Assembly (NCBI RefSeq): GCF_016097555.1 | Contig: NC_054713.1 | Span: forward strand, 12,512,806-12,576,805 | DNA length: 64,000 nt | Direction: 5' to 3' | Source: Gigantopelta aegis | Lineage: Eukaryota; Mollusca; Gastropoda; Neomphalida; Peltospiridae | Shown here: positions 1-14,137 of the stretch, piece by piece | Layout of the letters: each line of letters begins with the position of its first letter | How positions within the stretch are numbered: the first letter of the stretch is position 1 | Position numbers and translations under genes: made by a program | Notes under the pieces: model-generated | The model's input: the letters and a program-made list of their open reading frames with translations, nothing else | Databases searched by the model: none | Told to the model about the DNA's origin: nothing

Positions 1-243
1 GTGTTTTTGGTCTTCCTGGTGTTTTTAATATCACAAAATGTATTTATCATATTTTTATAAATATATAGCAGTAACAGTTATGGAGTCGAGTTTTAGTCTA
101 TTTTTAGAGGGTGTTTCACCATTTCAAAGTCAAAGACTCATATTTCACTCAATTGTAACTTTATCCAAATGTGTTACAAGTTTGTAGATTAAATAAACTT
201 AGTGTTAATTATCACGGGTTGAAACTAGGGTCTGTCCCTTTAA
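1..243 (+). mobile_element. TTAA-MITE family A, right part, cut by window edge
   Basis: It matches the right two thirds of the 380-bp family A consensus, ending CTAGGGTCTGTCCCTTTAA at a TTAA. Confidence 0.7.
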
Positions 244-259
244 GCGTACCCTAAATAAA

Positions 260-475
260 GACCCCTGAAATTATGAATACTTCGTAAACAAACGTTATTT
301 ATAAACACCTGAAATTATAAACACTTTCTAAACAAATGCAATAAACACCTGAAATTAAAAATATTTTTCTAAACGCACGCAACAGATACCTGAAATTTTA
401 AACTTTCTAAACGTACGCTACATATAGCAAGGCCCCTGAAATTATAAACACGTTTTAAATAAACGCTACCCAACA
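260..475 (+). repeat. Tandem repeat, ~50-bp unit, about 5 copies
   Basis: Degenerate units share CCTGAAATTATAAACAC and TTCTAAACAAACGC. Confidence 0.65.
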
Positions 476-479
476 AGCA

Positions 480-1185
480 TGCATCGTCGGCCCGATGTTG
501 GCGAATGGTCGGACATGAGCGGCCACCATCGGCAAATTTTTCCTGCAGCGGCCCGCTGTTGGCCCGACGTCAGCGCGATGACGATATTTTCTGCGACTAC
601 ATCAACACTAATTTACCATCGGGTAGTAATTATAATTATGTAAATAAATCCATAGCTTGTTTTAATTAAGAAAAAAAGAAGATCAATTTTGTTTTGCCTA
701 CAGCGGGCCTACGTTGGAGCGATGACAATATTTTCTGTGGTTAGATCAACACTAATTTACCATCGGATATAAATAATAATGTAGACCAATATATTGTTTC
801 TCTACATTTTGTTTGAATTTAAAAAAAAAAAAAAAAAAAAATAAAAAAGCTCATAAAATGTGTTCTGCCTAGGGCCTACATGTACAGCGGCCCGCTGTTG
901 GCTCAACGTCAGCGCAATTATGATATTTTCCATGGACTAATTTACCATCAGACATAAATAATAATTATGTACAGATCTGTCCATATTTTGCTTGAATTAT
1001 AAAAAAAAAAAAAAAAAAAAAAATGATTTAAAAAATTTGTCTGCAGTGGCCTGCCATCAGCCTTACACTGATGCGATGGCAATATTTTCAGTGACTGTAT
1101 CAACATTAATTTACCTTTGGATATAAATAATAATTAAATAGTAGATATATGTCTATATTTTGTTACACTTAATTTTGTTTTAATA
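480..1185 (+). repeat. Tandem repeat, ~165-180 bp unit, about 4 copies
   Basis: Each unit starts with a GC-rich block (CAGCGGCCCGCTGTTGG type), then GATGACGATATTTTCTG and CACTAATTTACCATCGG, then an AT-rich tail with A runs (e.g. 822-842, 1003-1023). The first partial copy begins GCATCGTCGGCCCGATGTTG. Confidence 0.7.
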
Positions 1186-1389
1186 AAATTGTACACTTTC
1201 TAATACTAGTAGGGCCTAATAGTAAAATAAAAGCTATAAAAACATGAAATTCGTGCCTTGATTACTAGTCTTAAATCGTTTTAAAACTTTAAAGCCCGCC
1301 TTAGGATTTCGGTTAGGATACAATCTATTTATTCTTGATCCATTCATCTTGTTATCCCTACTGGAGAATTATTCGTTTCCATAACTTCA

Positions 1390-1771
1390 TTAAAGGGACA
1401 TACCCTTGTTTTTAAACACTACAACATGTTGTTTCACTATTGGAGCCGTTTATGATCAATGAAGTCAAACATTACTTATATTTTATTGTCTAGAGTATCC
1501 ATTTCCGTAGAATGGAAGTGTTTCTGGTCATCCTGTTGTTTCTAATACCACAAAATGCATTTTTCATATTTTTTTTAAAACGCACGTGCGTCTGAGAAGT
1601 AGCGTTTATTGATTCGAGTTCTAGTCTATTTTTAAGGATATTTACCGATTTTAACGTCACAGACTCTTCTTTCACTCTGTTGTAACTTGATCCAAATGTG
1701 TTACAGGTTTGTAGATTAACTAAACTTAATGTCCATTTTTTAGAAATTAAAACTAGTGCCTGCGCCTTTAA
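1390..1771 (+). mobile_element. TTAA-MITE family A, complete
   Basis: TTAA on both sides, with inverted ends AAAGGGACATACCC and GGGTATGCGCCTTT-like. No coding capacity. It lies in the TMED intron 29 nt from the exon 2 donor. Confidence 0.75.
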
Positions 1772-1800
1772 GTGAATAATAATTTGATGACAAACTCAAC

Positions 1801-4731
<2,931 letters not shown>

Positions 4732-4944
4732 ACTGCAGAACGCGGTGATATCCAGGAGTTATATCGCCAGCTGGACGCGTGGGAATTTTGCCACGATGGT
4801 CTATAATAGCACATGGCAGAGTTTACCAACTGCGACGTACGAACGTGTCTTTGGTGACGTTTTTCATGCATGGAATCGACGTTATCTATTCAAGTGGTTA
4901 TTATATATACAGCTTCAGGGCCAAATCTGGGGGTAAAACGATGA

Positions 4945-5019
4945 TGAAGTTTGTTTCGTTTAACAACACCACTAGAGCACATTGATTTATTACTCATCGG
5001 CTATTGGATGTCAAAGGTT
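4945..5019 (-). mobile_element. SINE tail fragment
   Basis: AACACCACTAGAGCACATTG and TCGGCTATTGGATGTCAAA, the minus-strand 3' domain. Confidence 0.7.
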
Positions 5020-5262
5020 GATTCATACTTCTCTCGCCGACCTCCATACGGAACGGAAATTTTGGTCGCCGCAAGGTTGCCCGACAACAAAAATCCGTCG
5101 AACAAACTCGCATTGAAGGCGCACGCAAGATGACGTAGCGAAGCGAGTGAAACTGACATGTTTTTAGCGTTCGCACGGGTAATCCGTTTCCAATCCGCCC
5201 CAGATGAATTTTATTTATCTTTTTGCGCATTGCGTTTCTGCTTTGTTGAGGTAAAAATAAAG

Positions 5263-5624
5263 ATGGCTGGCGTTAAAAAAGCTCCCCTTTCTTCATTAGA
5301 AGACGAACTTCTCATTAACGAAGTTCGTAAGTATCCAAACCTGTATGATACCAGTTTTCCACAATACAGCGGCCATGGACAGATAGAACAATCATAGATT
5401 GCAGTAGGCAGTATTTTTTTAAATAAAGATCGTGGAGGGAAAGTATTTGCGGGATCAATACACCAAATGTAAATGGTCCAACGTGGTGATCCTGCTATTA
5501 AAAAAACCAAATGGAAATACTACGACCTACTGAGTTTCCTATCCGACCATGTAAAACATAGAGAAACAGATGGGGAACCTATCCAGGTTACCAAATCTAA
5601 AATCTATTTTACAGTGCAGTTATG
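5263..5624 (+). pseudogene. Broken MADF-domain gene
   Basis: It reads MAGVKKAPLSSLEDELLINE then VRKYPNLYD, the start of a MADF DNA-binding domain (Myb/SANT-like, typical of MADF-BESS regulators and Harbinger-associated proteins). Later pieces in other frames give LRDQYTKCKW and AIKKTKWKYYDLLSFLSDHV, the last helix of the domain. A TAG replaces an expected Trp codon at about 5396, and there are at least two frameshifts (around 5430 and 5490). No BESS motif follows. It could be a dead host paralogue or a relic of a transposon accessory gene. Confidence 0.6.
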
Positions 5625-5978
5625 AATTATAACTTAAGCCCCTTTCGTATGAAACTACATTGTAGTTAGTGACAAATCTACTGTTGACGGCCCAATCACA
5701 CGTTATTATCCTGCATAAATAATTGTTTTTTGTATAATATTATGTATACTGCTTACCTAAAACCCCTTGAAATGACAAACTTTACACATCTATGTCAATA
5801 AACATACATGTTAAGTTATTTAGGTATGTAAAAGTATATTAAAATGTCGGTAAGCATTCACATGTCTTAGAAATATTACATGTAGGTTAAAAAAATATAA
5901 TTCAATTAAACACTATGGATAATATGTTTTTAACACATCCATAGAAATTTGGTAGCCCCATTATCAGTACCATGTAGT
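5625..5978. other. AT-rich spacer
   Basis: I see no gene, repeat family or regulatory site here. Confidence 0.4.
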
Positions 5979-5980
5979 GT

Positions 5981-6056
<76 letters not shown>
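5979..6056 (+). repeat. (TA)n microsatellite
   Basis: Nearly pure TA run, about 39 units. Confidence 0.95.
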
Positions 6057-6057
<1 letters not shown>

Positions 6058-6279
6058 ATGATGAAACCATTTATAGCGCGGATCACGACAACATGTAAAG
6101 TATGAATTGTCAGCCGTGAAAAAACGCACGTGAAAATTCCGAAATGCATTCGTCTATGGAAGCTTAAATGGTACCCCAGTTGAGCTTGTGGAAAGCGGAC
6201 TGAGTATGAACACAATCACGACGGAGTGTGCCGGGTACCCGCCGACCAGTGTCGGCAGAGAAGTATGAACCTAGCTTTA

Positions 6280-6400
6280 GAAAGGAAACCCGCTACATTT
6301 TTTCATTAGTAACAATAGAACAGCACATACCACGGCCTTTTGATATACCAGTCGTGGTGCACTGGCTGGAGCGAGAAATGGCCCAATGGGCCCATCGATG
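6280..6400 (-). mobile_element. SINE fragment
   Basis: GGAAACCCGCTACATTTTTT through CACTGGCTGGAGCGAGAAAT, minus orientation; lacks head and tail. Confidence 0.7.
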
Positions 6401-6489
6401 AAAGGTTTTGAGAACTAAATCTGCTACTTTTTGCCAAACAGTTTGGGATGTAGTATTTTCTGTATTAAAACATTTGCCTGATGTGCAGT

Positions 6490-6747
6490 CGATCTCCGTC
6501 GGTGGGCTGATTGGCCTATTTCTCGTTCCAACCACTGCATTACGACTGGTATATCAAAGGCAGCTAGTGGTGTGTGGGGTCTTATCTGTGGGATTGTGCA
6601 TGTAAACAAATCCATTGCTACTAATCAAACATTTTAGCGGGTTTCCTCTTTAAGACTATATGTCAAAATTACCAAATGTTCGACATCCAATTGCCGATGA
6701 TTAACAAATCAATATGCTCTAGTGGTGCCTTTAAACAAAACAAATTG
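6490..6747 (+). mobile_element. SINE, head lost
   Basis: GGGCTGATTGGCCTATTTCTC through TGCTCTAGTGGTGCC and AAACAAAACAAA tail. Confidence 0.7.
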
Positions 6748-6858
6748 TGATAATGTTTAATATGTTTTTCGTTTTGTGAAATATTGGGTTTGTTTACCAC
6801 AGCTTCATACACTGTTTTCAAAGTCTGACCACAGCGTTTATTTTTGTCTTTTTGAAGA

Positions 6859-6859
<1 letters not shown>

Positions 6860-6895
<36 letters not shown>
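6860..6895 (+). repeat. (TA)n microsatellite
   Basis: About 18 TA units. Confidence 0.95.
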
Positions 6896-6897
<2 letters not shown>

Positions 6898-6949
6898 GTT
6901 ACTATGCATAATTGTGTATTTCACGAATGTTACTCTTTCAAGGATAGTA

Positions 6950-7020
6950 CCAGTCTCGGTGGCGTCGTGGTTAGGTCATTGGTCTACAGGCTGGTAGGTA
7001 CTGGGTTCGAATCCCAGTCA
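6950..7020 (+). mobile_element. SINE-A head only
   Basis: tRNA-like: A box GGTGGCGTCGTGG and B box GGTTCGAATCC. The sequence breaks off after the head. Confidence 0.65.
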
Positions 7021-7024
7021 TTCA

Positions 7025-7130
7025 TTATTAAAGTCTAGACTTTAAGGTCTATAAGCACGGGGGCCTGAACTCTAGAATATTTTAAAGGTTCATATCCCGC
7101 TAGGAAGGGAGCAGGTTAACTAGCCCCGTA
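7025..7130. repeat. Parent repeat fragment next to SINE-A
   Basis: It includes a foldback half (AAAGTCTAGACTTTAAGG) and CGCTAGGAAGGGAGCAGG then CTAGCCCCGTAC. It is the reverse complement of 36115-36225, which also borders a SINE-A. Confidence 0.65.
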
Positions 7131-7528
7131 CACCGGCCTCAGTGGCGTCGTGGTTAGGCCATCAGTCTACAGGCTGGTAGGTACTGGGTTCGGATCCCAG
7201 TCGAGACATGGGATTTTTAATGCAGATACCGACTCCAAACCCTGAGTGAGTGCTCCGCAAGGCTCAATGGGTAGGTGTAAACCACTTGCACCGACCAATG
7301 ATCCATAACTGGTTCAACAAAGTCCATGGTTTGTGCTATCCTGCCTGTGGGAAGCGCAAATAAAAGATCCCTTGCTGCCTGTCTTAAAAGAGTAGCCTAT
7401 GTGGCGACAGTGGGTTTCCTCTAAAAAAAAAAAAAGTGTCAGAATGACCATATGTTTGACGTCCAATAGCCGATGATAAGATAAAAAATCAATGTGCTCT
7501 AGTTGCGTCGTTAAATAAAACAAACTAC
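7131..7528 (+). mobile_element. SINE-A, full length
   Basis: tRNA-like head (GGCCTCAGTGGCGTCGTGG, GGTTCGGATCC), core ATAAAAGATCCCTTGCTGCC, and tail GTGCTCTAGTTGCGTCG then AAATAAAACAAAC. Confidence 0.85.
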
Positions 7529-7529
7529 T

Positions 7530-8680
7530 CTTTTTTTTTTACTTTCATTGATATGAATATTATTATTATTATTTTAGAATTTTGACACTATACATCATTT
7601 TTAGATGTCCGACAGTCAGCGACACCATTCATTCACTCGACAACAGCAAGGCAAGATAGAGTAAAGATTACGATTACCCACTAACACTGTCGTGTCGGCG
7701 TAGTGAATGGGCGTGTGTCGGTAAAGACACAACGGTTGCATGTAGTTTTGTCGCGACTAGAGCTTGCGTACACATGATTTTATATTGGCGGGAGGGGGGT
7801 TACGCTATGTATGTATGTATGATTTTATAAGATTTAATATAGTAAAAAGAAAAGAAAAAAGGTTTAAGTGTGTGTGTGGGGGGGGGGGGGGGGATTGTCG
7901 TAGAGACTGGGTGTGTTCTTAATAAAAGAATACAATTATAACTCGGTCAGGGCCCTCAACAGTTGAACTGCCCGTGGCCCTTAGCTCCAGGACACAGCTT
8001 CACTTGAGTGGTGAGTACATACATGTCACGGGGACCAGAAAGCTTGGCCCCGTGGCCGAGTTGTCTCGGACAACTCTGGGCCGAGTTATTAGACTGCATT
8101 ATACCGATAGATACCGCTAACTATATGGTCACCATTAAGAATGACAATTGTGCATGTCGTACGCGCATATTGTAGCGTCGGATGGGTTTCTAGAGTTATT
8201 GTACTATAGAAATAACGCAAAAGACATCATTTGCCAAATTCCCACATTTATTACATTAAATATATACGCACATATGTACGCAAAAAACCAACAGAACACA
8301 TATACATAAATAGTTATAACAACGATCATCTCCAATGTTTAGGCCACCGACTGTAGAACAAAAACAAATTATTCGAACAGCGAAAACTATCTTCAAAGAT
8401 AAATGGATCAGCAATTTATCAATCCGACATGACACTTCGTTTCGGGACGTTTAGGTTAAGGGGGGACTAATTCAATACTAACAAAAACACATTCTTTTAT
8501 TTCGGTGAGAATACTTTAATTTAAAAAACACTTGTCCAACAATAGACAAGATTGTCCCTGTGCCGAGTTGTCTCTGGACTCCGGGCCGAGTTGTCTCGCA
8601 TTCCATGTCACGAGTTGTATGTAGTAGTAGTGTTGGTATAAAGTGCTCCTCCTGGCAATATAAAATGCTCCTCTTGGCAG
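7530..8680. other. Intergenic spacer with low-complexity runs
   Basis: No gene recognised. It contains an ATT repeat (7559), a G run (7879-7893) and short copies of GGCCGAGTTGTCTCG at about 8056 and 8582. Confidence 0.4.
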
Positions 8681-8689
8681 TATCTGGTA

Positions 8690-8878
8690 TCTCTGTCGCT
8701 ACCGACTTTGGCGTTCCTCTCTCCCACCCATCCCAACCACTTTCCTGTCCTGGACAAAGGAGCCCGCTTAAGTCGACACCTGTACCCATAAAAGTCGTGT
8801 CCTACAACAGCTTGATCTGAATGTGCACGTTAAAACCTATGACCTGATCTGACCTGACCTGACCTGATCAGTAGCTAG
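8690..8878 (+). repeat. Dispersed repeat 3' end with TGACC tail
   Basis: CTACAACAGCTTGATCTGAA and GTGCACGTTAAAACCTATG, ending in repeated TGACC. The related end is at 57960-58118. Class not determined. Confidence 0.55.
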
Positions 8879-8888
8879 TCTGAATTTT

Positions 8889-8966
8889 CCCATTAGATCA
8901 GATGGTAGATCGCTGGACTGTTGTTCCTGAGAGTCAGAGGTTCGAATCCGCTCAGTGAAGGTTGAT
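8889..8966 (+). other. tRNA-like pseudogene or SINE head
   Basis: It has a plausible A box (TCAGATGGTAGATCG) and a perfect B box (GGTTCGAATCC), but the acceptor stem pairs poorly, so a working tRNA is unlikely. Confidence 0.3.
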
Positions 8967-9410
8967 TTTTCTGTTCTAAACACAAGATCACAGCCACCCC
9001 ACCCCCCAAAAAAAAATAAATAATAATAATAATAAAACTGACAAAGAAAAAAGCATCACATTTACGGTTTTAATGGTAGATTTTATTGGTTAGTTATTTG
9101 TATAAATAATATATACACACAAGCTTCCTGGGTGGGGAAGTTATCATTTTCAACTGGGAGGAATGCATTATCTTAGGAGGTAATGATACATTCTGAATTT
9201 GGATATTTTGTACAATAATTAATTGTAATACATTAACACAATGCTGTGTTTGTCATCATTGTACAATGTTTCTGTTTAATAGAGCAATGTGACCTTGCCG
9301 TTAAGATTATAAGATTTCTGTCAATAAATTGTTATAACTTAACTTTTGACTCCTTTTTCTTCTCTAACTAGTTCCTCTTTTTCTTTTCTCAAAAGTTCCT
9401 CGTGTTCTTT

Positions 9411-10001
9411 TTACAAAAGTTCCTCTTTATCTGCCAAAAGTTTGCGATATGTTATTTTTAATTCCTGAAGCTTTAGCTTCAAATTAGCTATCGTCACACT
9501 AACGTCTATGGCTGCTTTAAAACTAGACTGACTTCGTCGCAGGTTCTGAGGCACCAACACCCCAAACCAGTTTATGGGATCAACAATGCTCTTTTTGTGT
9601 TTACCATCTGAAGCACTTTCATTCTCGTCTGTTGGAATACCACCCAGTCCAATTGTTTCTACATCCAACTTGTTTCCCTTTTCGTCATCATTTACAACAT
9701 TTCGTTTTCTCAACTTTGACTCTTCATTTGTTTTCTTTTTGTCAGAATCCTGATTAATTATTCTCAGAACAGTGTTTCCATTGTCTTGCTGGATTTCCAG
9801 TTTGACTAGAGCTTTCATCTCATCTTCATTGAACTGCGCTGGGGTCACAAAGTTCGTGCCCATGTTGTACCTCGAACGAGACAGGTCAAGGAATCCGGAT
9901 TTCATGAGATCGCCAAGACATGCCTGTTGTTGGTACAGTTGTTCCAGAATGTCAAAGAAATCCAACAAGGTTTCGTCCAGCTTTTCACAAATGGATTCCA
10001 T
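9411..10001 (-). CDS. CCDC115: CCDC115 homologue, V-ATPase assembly factor (Vma22-like)
   Basis: A single uninterrupted 196-residue reading frame. Residues 141-151, DPINWFGVLVP, followed by QNLRRSQSSFK, match the signature of human CCDC115 (DPLNWFGILVPHSLRQAQ). Residues 1-45 and 155-196 are heptad-like helices around an acidic/lysine-rich linker. CCDC115 (yeast Vma22) works with TMEM199 in the ER to assemble the Vo sector of the V-ATPase. The start is the first ATG after an in-frame TAG at 10022-10020. Human CCDC115 is 180 residues, so length fits. Having no intron is unusual against the multi-exon vertebrate gene. The stop TAA is followed by 23 more in-frame coiled-coil codons (see findings). 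A possible AATAAA is near 9085. Confidence 0.85.
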   Translation of the reverse strand: MESICEKLDETLLDFFDILEQLYQQQACLGDLMKSGFLDLSRSRYNMGTNFVTPAQFNEDEMKALVKLEIQQDNGNTVLRIINQDSDKKKTNEESKLRKRNVVNDDEKGNKLDVETIGLGGIPTDENESASDGKHKKSIVDPINWFGVLVPQNLRRSQSSFKAAIDVSVTIANLKLKLQELKITYRKLLADKEELL

Positions 10002-10318
10002 AACTGCATGTAAAAGTTTCTAGTTTTATTCTGAAGAAATAAAATCTGAAATGAAAAAAGGAAAGGGGCTCATTATAATAAATAATAATAAAATTAAGTC
10101 TCTCTTTAAGCCACAAATATTTTCTCAAAACAGCTGAACAGGAGTTTCCTTTGACACTGTCAGTCAAATGTAATTTTAAAACATACATTTATTAATATGT
10201 CTATCAACAAAACTGTTAAACAACCACTTCAGCTGATTCAGTCTCCAGTGTCAAAGTAAAGTCCTTCCCTTTTAACAAGTCACAACATCCCCTCTACCTC
10301 CATAACATTTTAAAAAGC
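10002..10318. other. Upstream region of CCDC115
   Basis: This AT-rich sequence between the CCDC115 start codon and a TTAA-flanked element should hold the promoter and 5' UTR. I see no convincing TATA box or initiator. Confidence 0.3.
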
Positions 10319-11523
10319 TTAAAGGAGAGGACAATTAAGGCATTTGGCCTGGTATGCATATTTAACGATATGTAATGCACATTATTGCTTAATATCGACA
10401 CGTATAATCGTATAGTTAATTAATAAAACGGTTAAATGTGACGGCTATTATATATAACGGGCGCAGCCATTTTGTACCATCTCAGTGAGTACGCCCTCTG
10501 GCGAGCTGGTGGTTACGTAATGCTTAACGCGTCACGTCAGGAATGAGCCTTAGAACTAGAGAAACACAATCTACCTGGTTTTTGCGGGATGATAAATAGT
10601 CATACATTGCAATGTTCTGTAATAATACACATCCCAGTAAGCCAGTAATAAGTATATCCAGTACTACATATATTATTATTCAATACAAAATAAAATACCA
10701 TTGTCAAAGCGGCTACACAACAAGTCGAAACAATTAACAATGTTATGCCCATGCATTAACCTACGTACTGGAATGATACACGGAGTGCTTTCTTAGTTAA
10801 TTGGTCTATGCTGTTAGTTGCTTCTACCTGTAATTCCTGATTGACAGGTGTGTATTTGATTGGTAACCAGACGAGCCAGTTAATTGACGCTGTCTAGACA
10901 CAAAAATACATACCGGTATTGTGGAATATTACCTGTCGCCCCTAAAATTGTAATGGACATGGTTTATTAATGTATTGATTAAGTAGACTTTTCCATCTAA
11001 AACCACAGAACTGACCAATTACGTAGTCCCAAAGAAAAAAAAATCATCACTTGGGTATCGTGGGTTGTCGTTTTTGCTCCAACGTAGCATATCAATAAGC
11101 CTAATAGTGTACATTTTTCCTTTGGATTATTAAACAGAGAAAAATACTATAACCCCATTTTGTTCCGTTAATGCAACTTGAAATATATTTAGTTAAATAG
11201 TTTATTATATTATTGCGTCATTTATGCTGTTTTACAAGTCAGGTTGATCAAAGAGAAGCGCCTTGTCGAAAATTACTGCTTTTGTTTACACTGTACATAC
11301 AGGAGATGGTCAGGAGCTGACGTCACTTCGCCCCAAGCTATCCCACCGGACGTCATAAAAACGAAACAAAATGGCTGCCCCCAGTTAGCAGGAATAATCA
11401 TGTTTTTTTATTAACTCTAAAATTACGCGTTTTTAATTTGCTAAAGTGTCAGTATGTGTTGGTGGTCCGGGTATGCATCTTTCCAACACATAAGGCTCTT
11501 GTTGGAGTTGACCCTACCTTTAA
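10319..11523 (+). mobile_element. TTAA-flanked element family D, copy 1
   Basis: 1.2 kb between TTAA sites. The ends AGGAGAGGACAATTAAGG and AGGTAGGGTCAACTCC (inverse) are weakly alike. No long reading frame. The same element is inverted at 58123-59332. Confidence 0.7.
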
Positions 11524-12530
11524 TAACACCTAAATCATAGGGTTTTTTCTCTCCATATCTTGTCTTATCATAATGCGGCACATAGCATACCTCAATAGTG
11601 TTGCCCTATCTTATTTCTAAAACTGCCTTTATAAAACACTCAGAAAATTAGCTCAAGTTTCTAAATCTGATGCCAGAGCTTTAGTTTAATTATTCTAGAG
11701 TTCAGTTATGACATTAAACATACATGTTGTTAATACCAATGCTACACGAAGAACCTCGACACGAAACGAAACTGTGTTGTACTTTCTTGTGGTGATGCAG
11801 AGCAAAGTGTGTGCTCATATGACACGTTGGTACTGGTTATCAACAAGTAAGTTTAATGTCATGACTGGAAATGAGAATAATCAAAACTAACGCTCTGTGG
11901 CATCAGATTTAGGAAATCATGTGTATTTTAGACACAGTAGCTTGCGAACATTTCATTGTCGACAATTGCCAAAGCATTACATAGAGTTTCCTCTAGCCTT
12001 CCCCTACATATCAATATTATAAACGGAGGGCTGGAGGTGACTCAAGCTATCAGAAAAATGTGTTATTAATCAATAAAACATCCCAGTTTTATATTTTGCC
12101 ATTCATTTATTAAAGCAAGCACATTAATTACATATAGTTTTATTTCAATTGGTTTTTTTTTAATTATAAGAAAAAAGTGCCCCGAAAATGGGTAAAAATG
12201 CCACAAACGTCACGTGACAAAGTGACAAAGGTTTTAGTCTACCAATACCATGTCTTGCCAAAACACTAAATCATGTCATTAAGATACATAATTATCAACT
12301 TTGATGTATAAACCCCAATAAAGACTGTCCACCATAATTGTATGTCATCACCAACTCAACCAGATACAACATAATTTGTTAAACAATCATCACTTTAAAT
12401 ATCTCTTTACCAAGTTCCGTATTGTCAAATACCAAATGTTTCGAGAATTACCTCCCCCTGATGTTATTAACTATTTCCCTCCACATTTGGGAACGCCCCA
12501 AGATAATAATTTCGGCCCACGCCACGGACC

Positions 12531-12578
12531 AATCTAATTAAAATTAGCTCCAGTAGAGCTAATTTTAATCAGATTGGC
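12531..12578. repeat. Short palindromic element
   Basis: Arms CCAATCTAATTAAAATTAGC and GCTAATTTTAATCAGATTGG face each other across a loop of about 8 nt. Confidence 0.7.
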
Positions 12579-12954
12579 CACGGACTATTACGCGATGCAC
12601 GTGCCTACCATGCTAAGCTTAGAACCACAAGAGCTCAGCGCAGAAACAAAAATAAATTCACATGTATGCGTCGAAAGCGGAGAGGGGGAGAGGTTGGAAT
12701 CACTACCCCTTCCTTGAATACTATCGTTTGATATATATTTTAAAACACTGCCCACAACTCTGCATCATCTCATCTAAAAATCTAAATGAATTAACATATA
12801 GCCACCTTCCACCACCCACTCGCTGCCATTGTCTCACGACAAACTTTCAGATATGTTACTTGCGAAGTGAAGCACGCGATCAAGTTTATTAAAACTAGTT
12901 GTGTTCGTCTTCATTGTTATTAGTAACTGACATAACGTTAAAAGGTGGGCAAAC

Positions 12955-13035
12955 GAGAGCGAACTATTTCACTTAACTAACGTGCACTATAGTATACACT
13001 GGCGTTTAAAGTATCGACTAACAAAACTGGGAGTT
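12955..13035. repeat. Dispersed repeat, inverse of 4360-4440
   Basis: TGCACTATAGTATACACTGG then GCGTTTAAAGTATCGAC. Confidence 0.5.
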
Positions 13036-13361
13036 GTAATAGATCGGACGCAGGCATGTTTACACTATATGCAAAGGATCAAAAGGAATGAAATAGCTCA
13101 TTTATGACGCAGTGGATTTCACGGTCAGTAATAAGAGCTATCTCTGGTATTATCAGTCGTGTAGCACTGATTAGGACAGGAAAAACACTGAGTCCATCGA
13201 GGCGGATTGATGTTACGACCCATCAAACCTCAGGGAGCTGCACACTCTCTACTTATGCAGCTACAAACAAACAAAACAAAATGACTGGTACGTAGAACAA
13301 ATTTTAATCAGATTGAACTAAATGATTGAATGATTGAATGAATGAATGATAGACTGGAGAA

Positions 13362-13735
13362 AGGAAGGAATGTTTTATTTAACAACGAACTCAACACATT
13401 TTAATCACGGTTATACACAGGCGTAGGAAGATGCCAAAACGTGAGGGCGCGCTGCTGCTACAAAGTAACTTACACCCTCCTTTCTCCGCTTTCTACGCTA
13501 GTGTTATATCTTTGAGCAGAACATATAGTTAAGAGCCACAGACAATGAGAAAGGAAACCCGCTGTCGTATCGCAATGGGCTACTCTTCCCGCTTAGCAAC
13601 AAGGGTCTGTTGTATGCAGCATCCAACAGACAGGATAGTACATACCACGGTCTTTGTTACACAAGTTGTGGATCACTGGATGGAATGAGAAACAAACCAC
13701 TGGTCCCACCGACTGGCATCAATCCTAGACAACAT
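13362..13735 (-). mobile_element. SINE with internal insertion
   Basis: Tail ATGTTTTATTTAAC, core AGGAAACCCGCTGTCG and CAGACAGGATAGTACATACC. About 105 bp of foreign sequence separates tail and core (13420-13525). Confidence 0.65.
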
Positions 13736-13968
13736 AAAAACAAAACAAAACTGATTTGTTGACCTTAATACTGTATGCTTGGGTTCCAGTATTAAAACGA
13801 AAACCACCCACTGACCACTGACGATCTTGTTTAGCCCGAGTGCTTTGCCGTTATTAAATCTGGAGCGATTATAACTTTTAAAAAATCAATCAAGTACAAT
13901 GTCAGAAAAAGTTCCAGTACAATGGTGATCACCTTTATAGTGGAGGAAACTACAACGAAAGAACAAGT

Positions 13969-14137
13969 ATGGCAGTGGAAGGCGGTGCAAATTTAATTTT
14001 GCATTATAAATGTTCATGTTTGTCAGTGACAGATCTTCCAGAAGAAATTTTAGAATATATTCTTTCTCAGCTGTCGCCATATCGAGATTTAAAAGCAGCG
14101 AAACAAGTTTGCAAGCAATGGCATCGATTGGTTTTAG
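13969..14137 (+). CDS. FBXO42: FBXO42 exon 1 (F-box)
   Basis: Residues 1-56. It contains the whole F-box and ends HRLVL before the split glycine codon (G|gtaact, phase 1). The upstream frame stays open without an ATG back to about 13880, so this is the best start. Confidence 0.85.

Larger units (their letters stand above)
11524..13361. other. Intergenic spacer
   Basis: No gene recognised; short reading frames here look random. It contains a short palindrome (12531-12578) and the dispersed repeat at 12955-13035. Confidence 0.4.

Noticed and set aside
1490-1675. 61-codon minus frame tested as the next TMED exon
   Set aside because: It lies wholly inside a family A MITE and lacks the expected GOLD cysteine segment.
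8889-8966. tRNA gene candidate
   Set aside because: Good A and B boxes but an acceptor stem with several mismatches; listed only as tRNA-like.
12662-12892. 76-codon frame
   Set aside because: No homology recognised, no flanking exon signals, and composition like the surrounding spacer.
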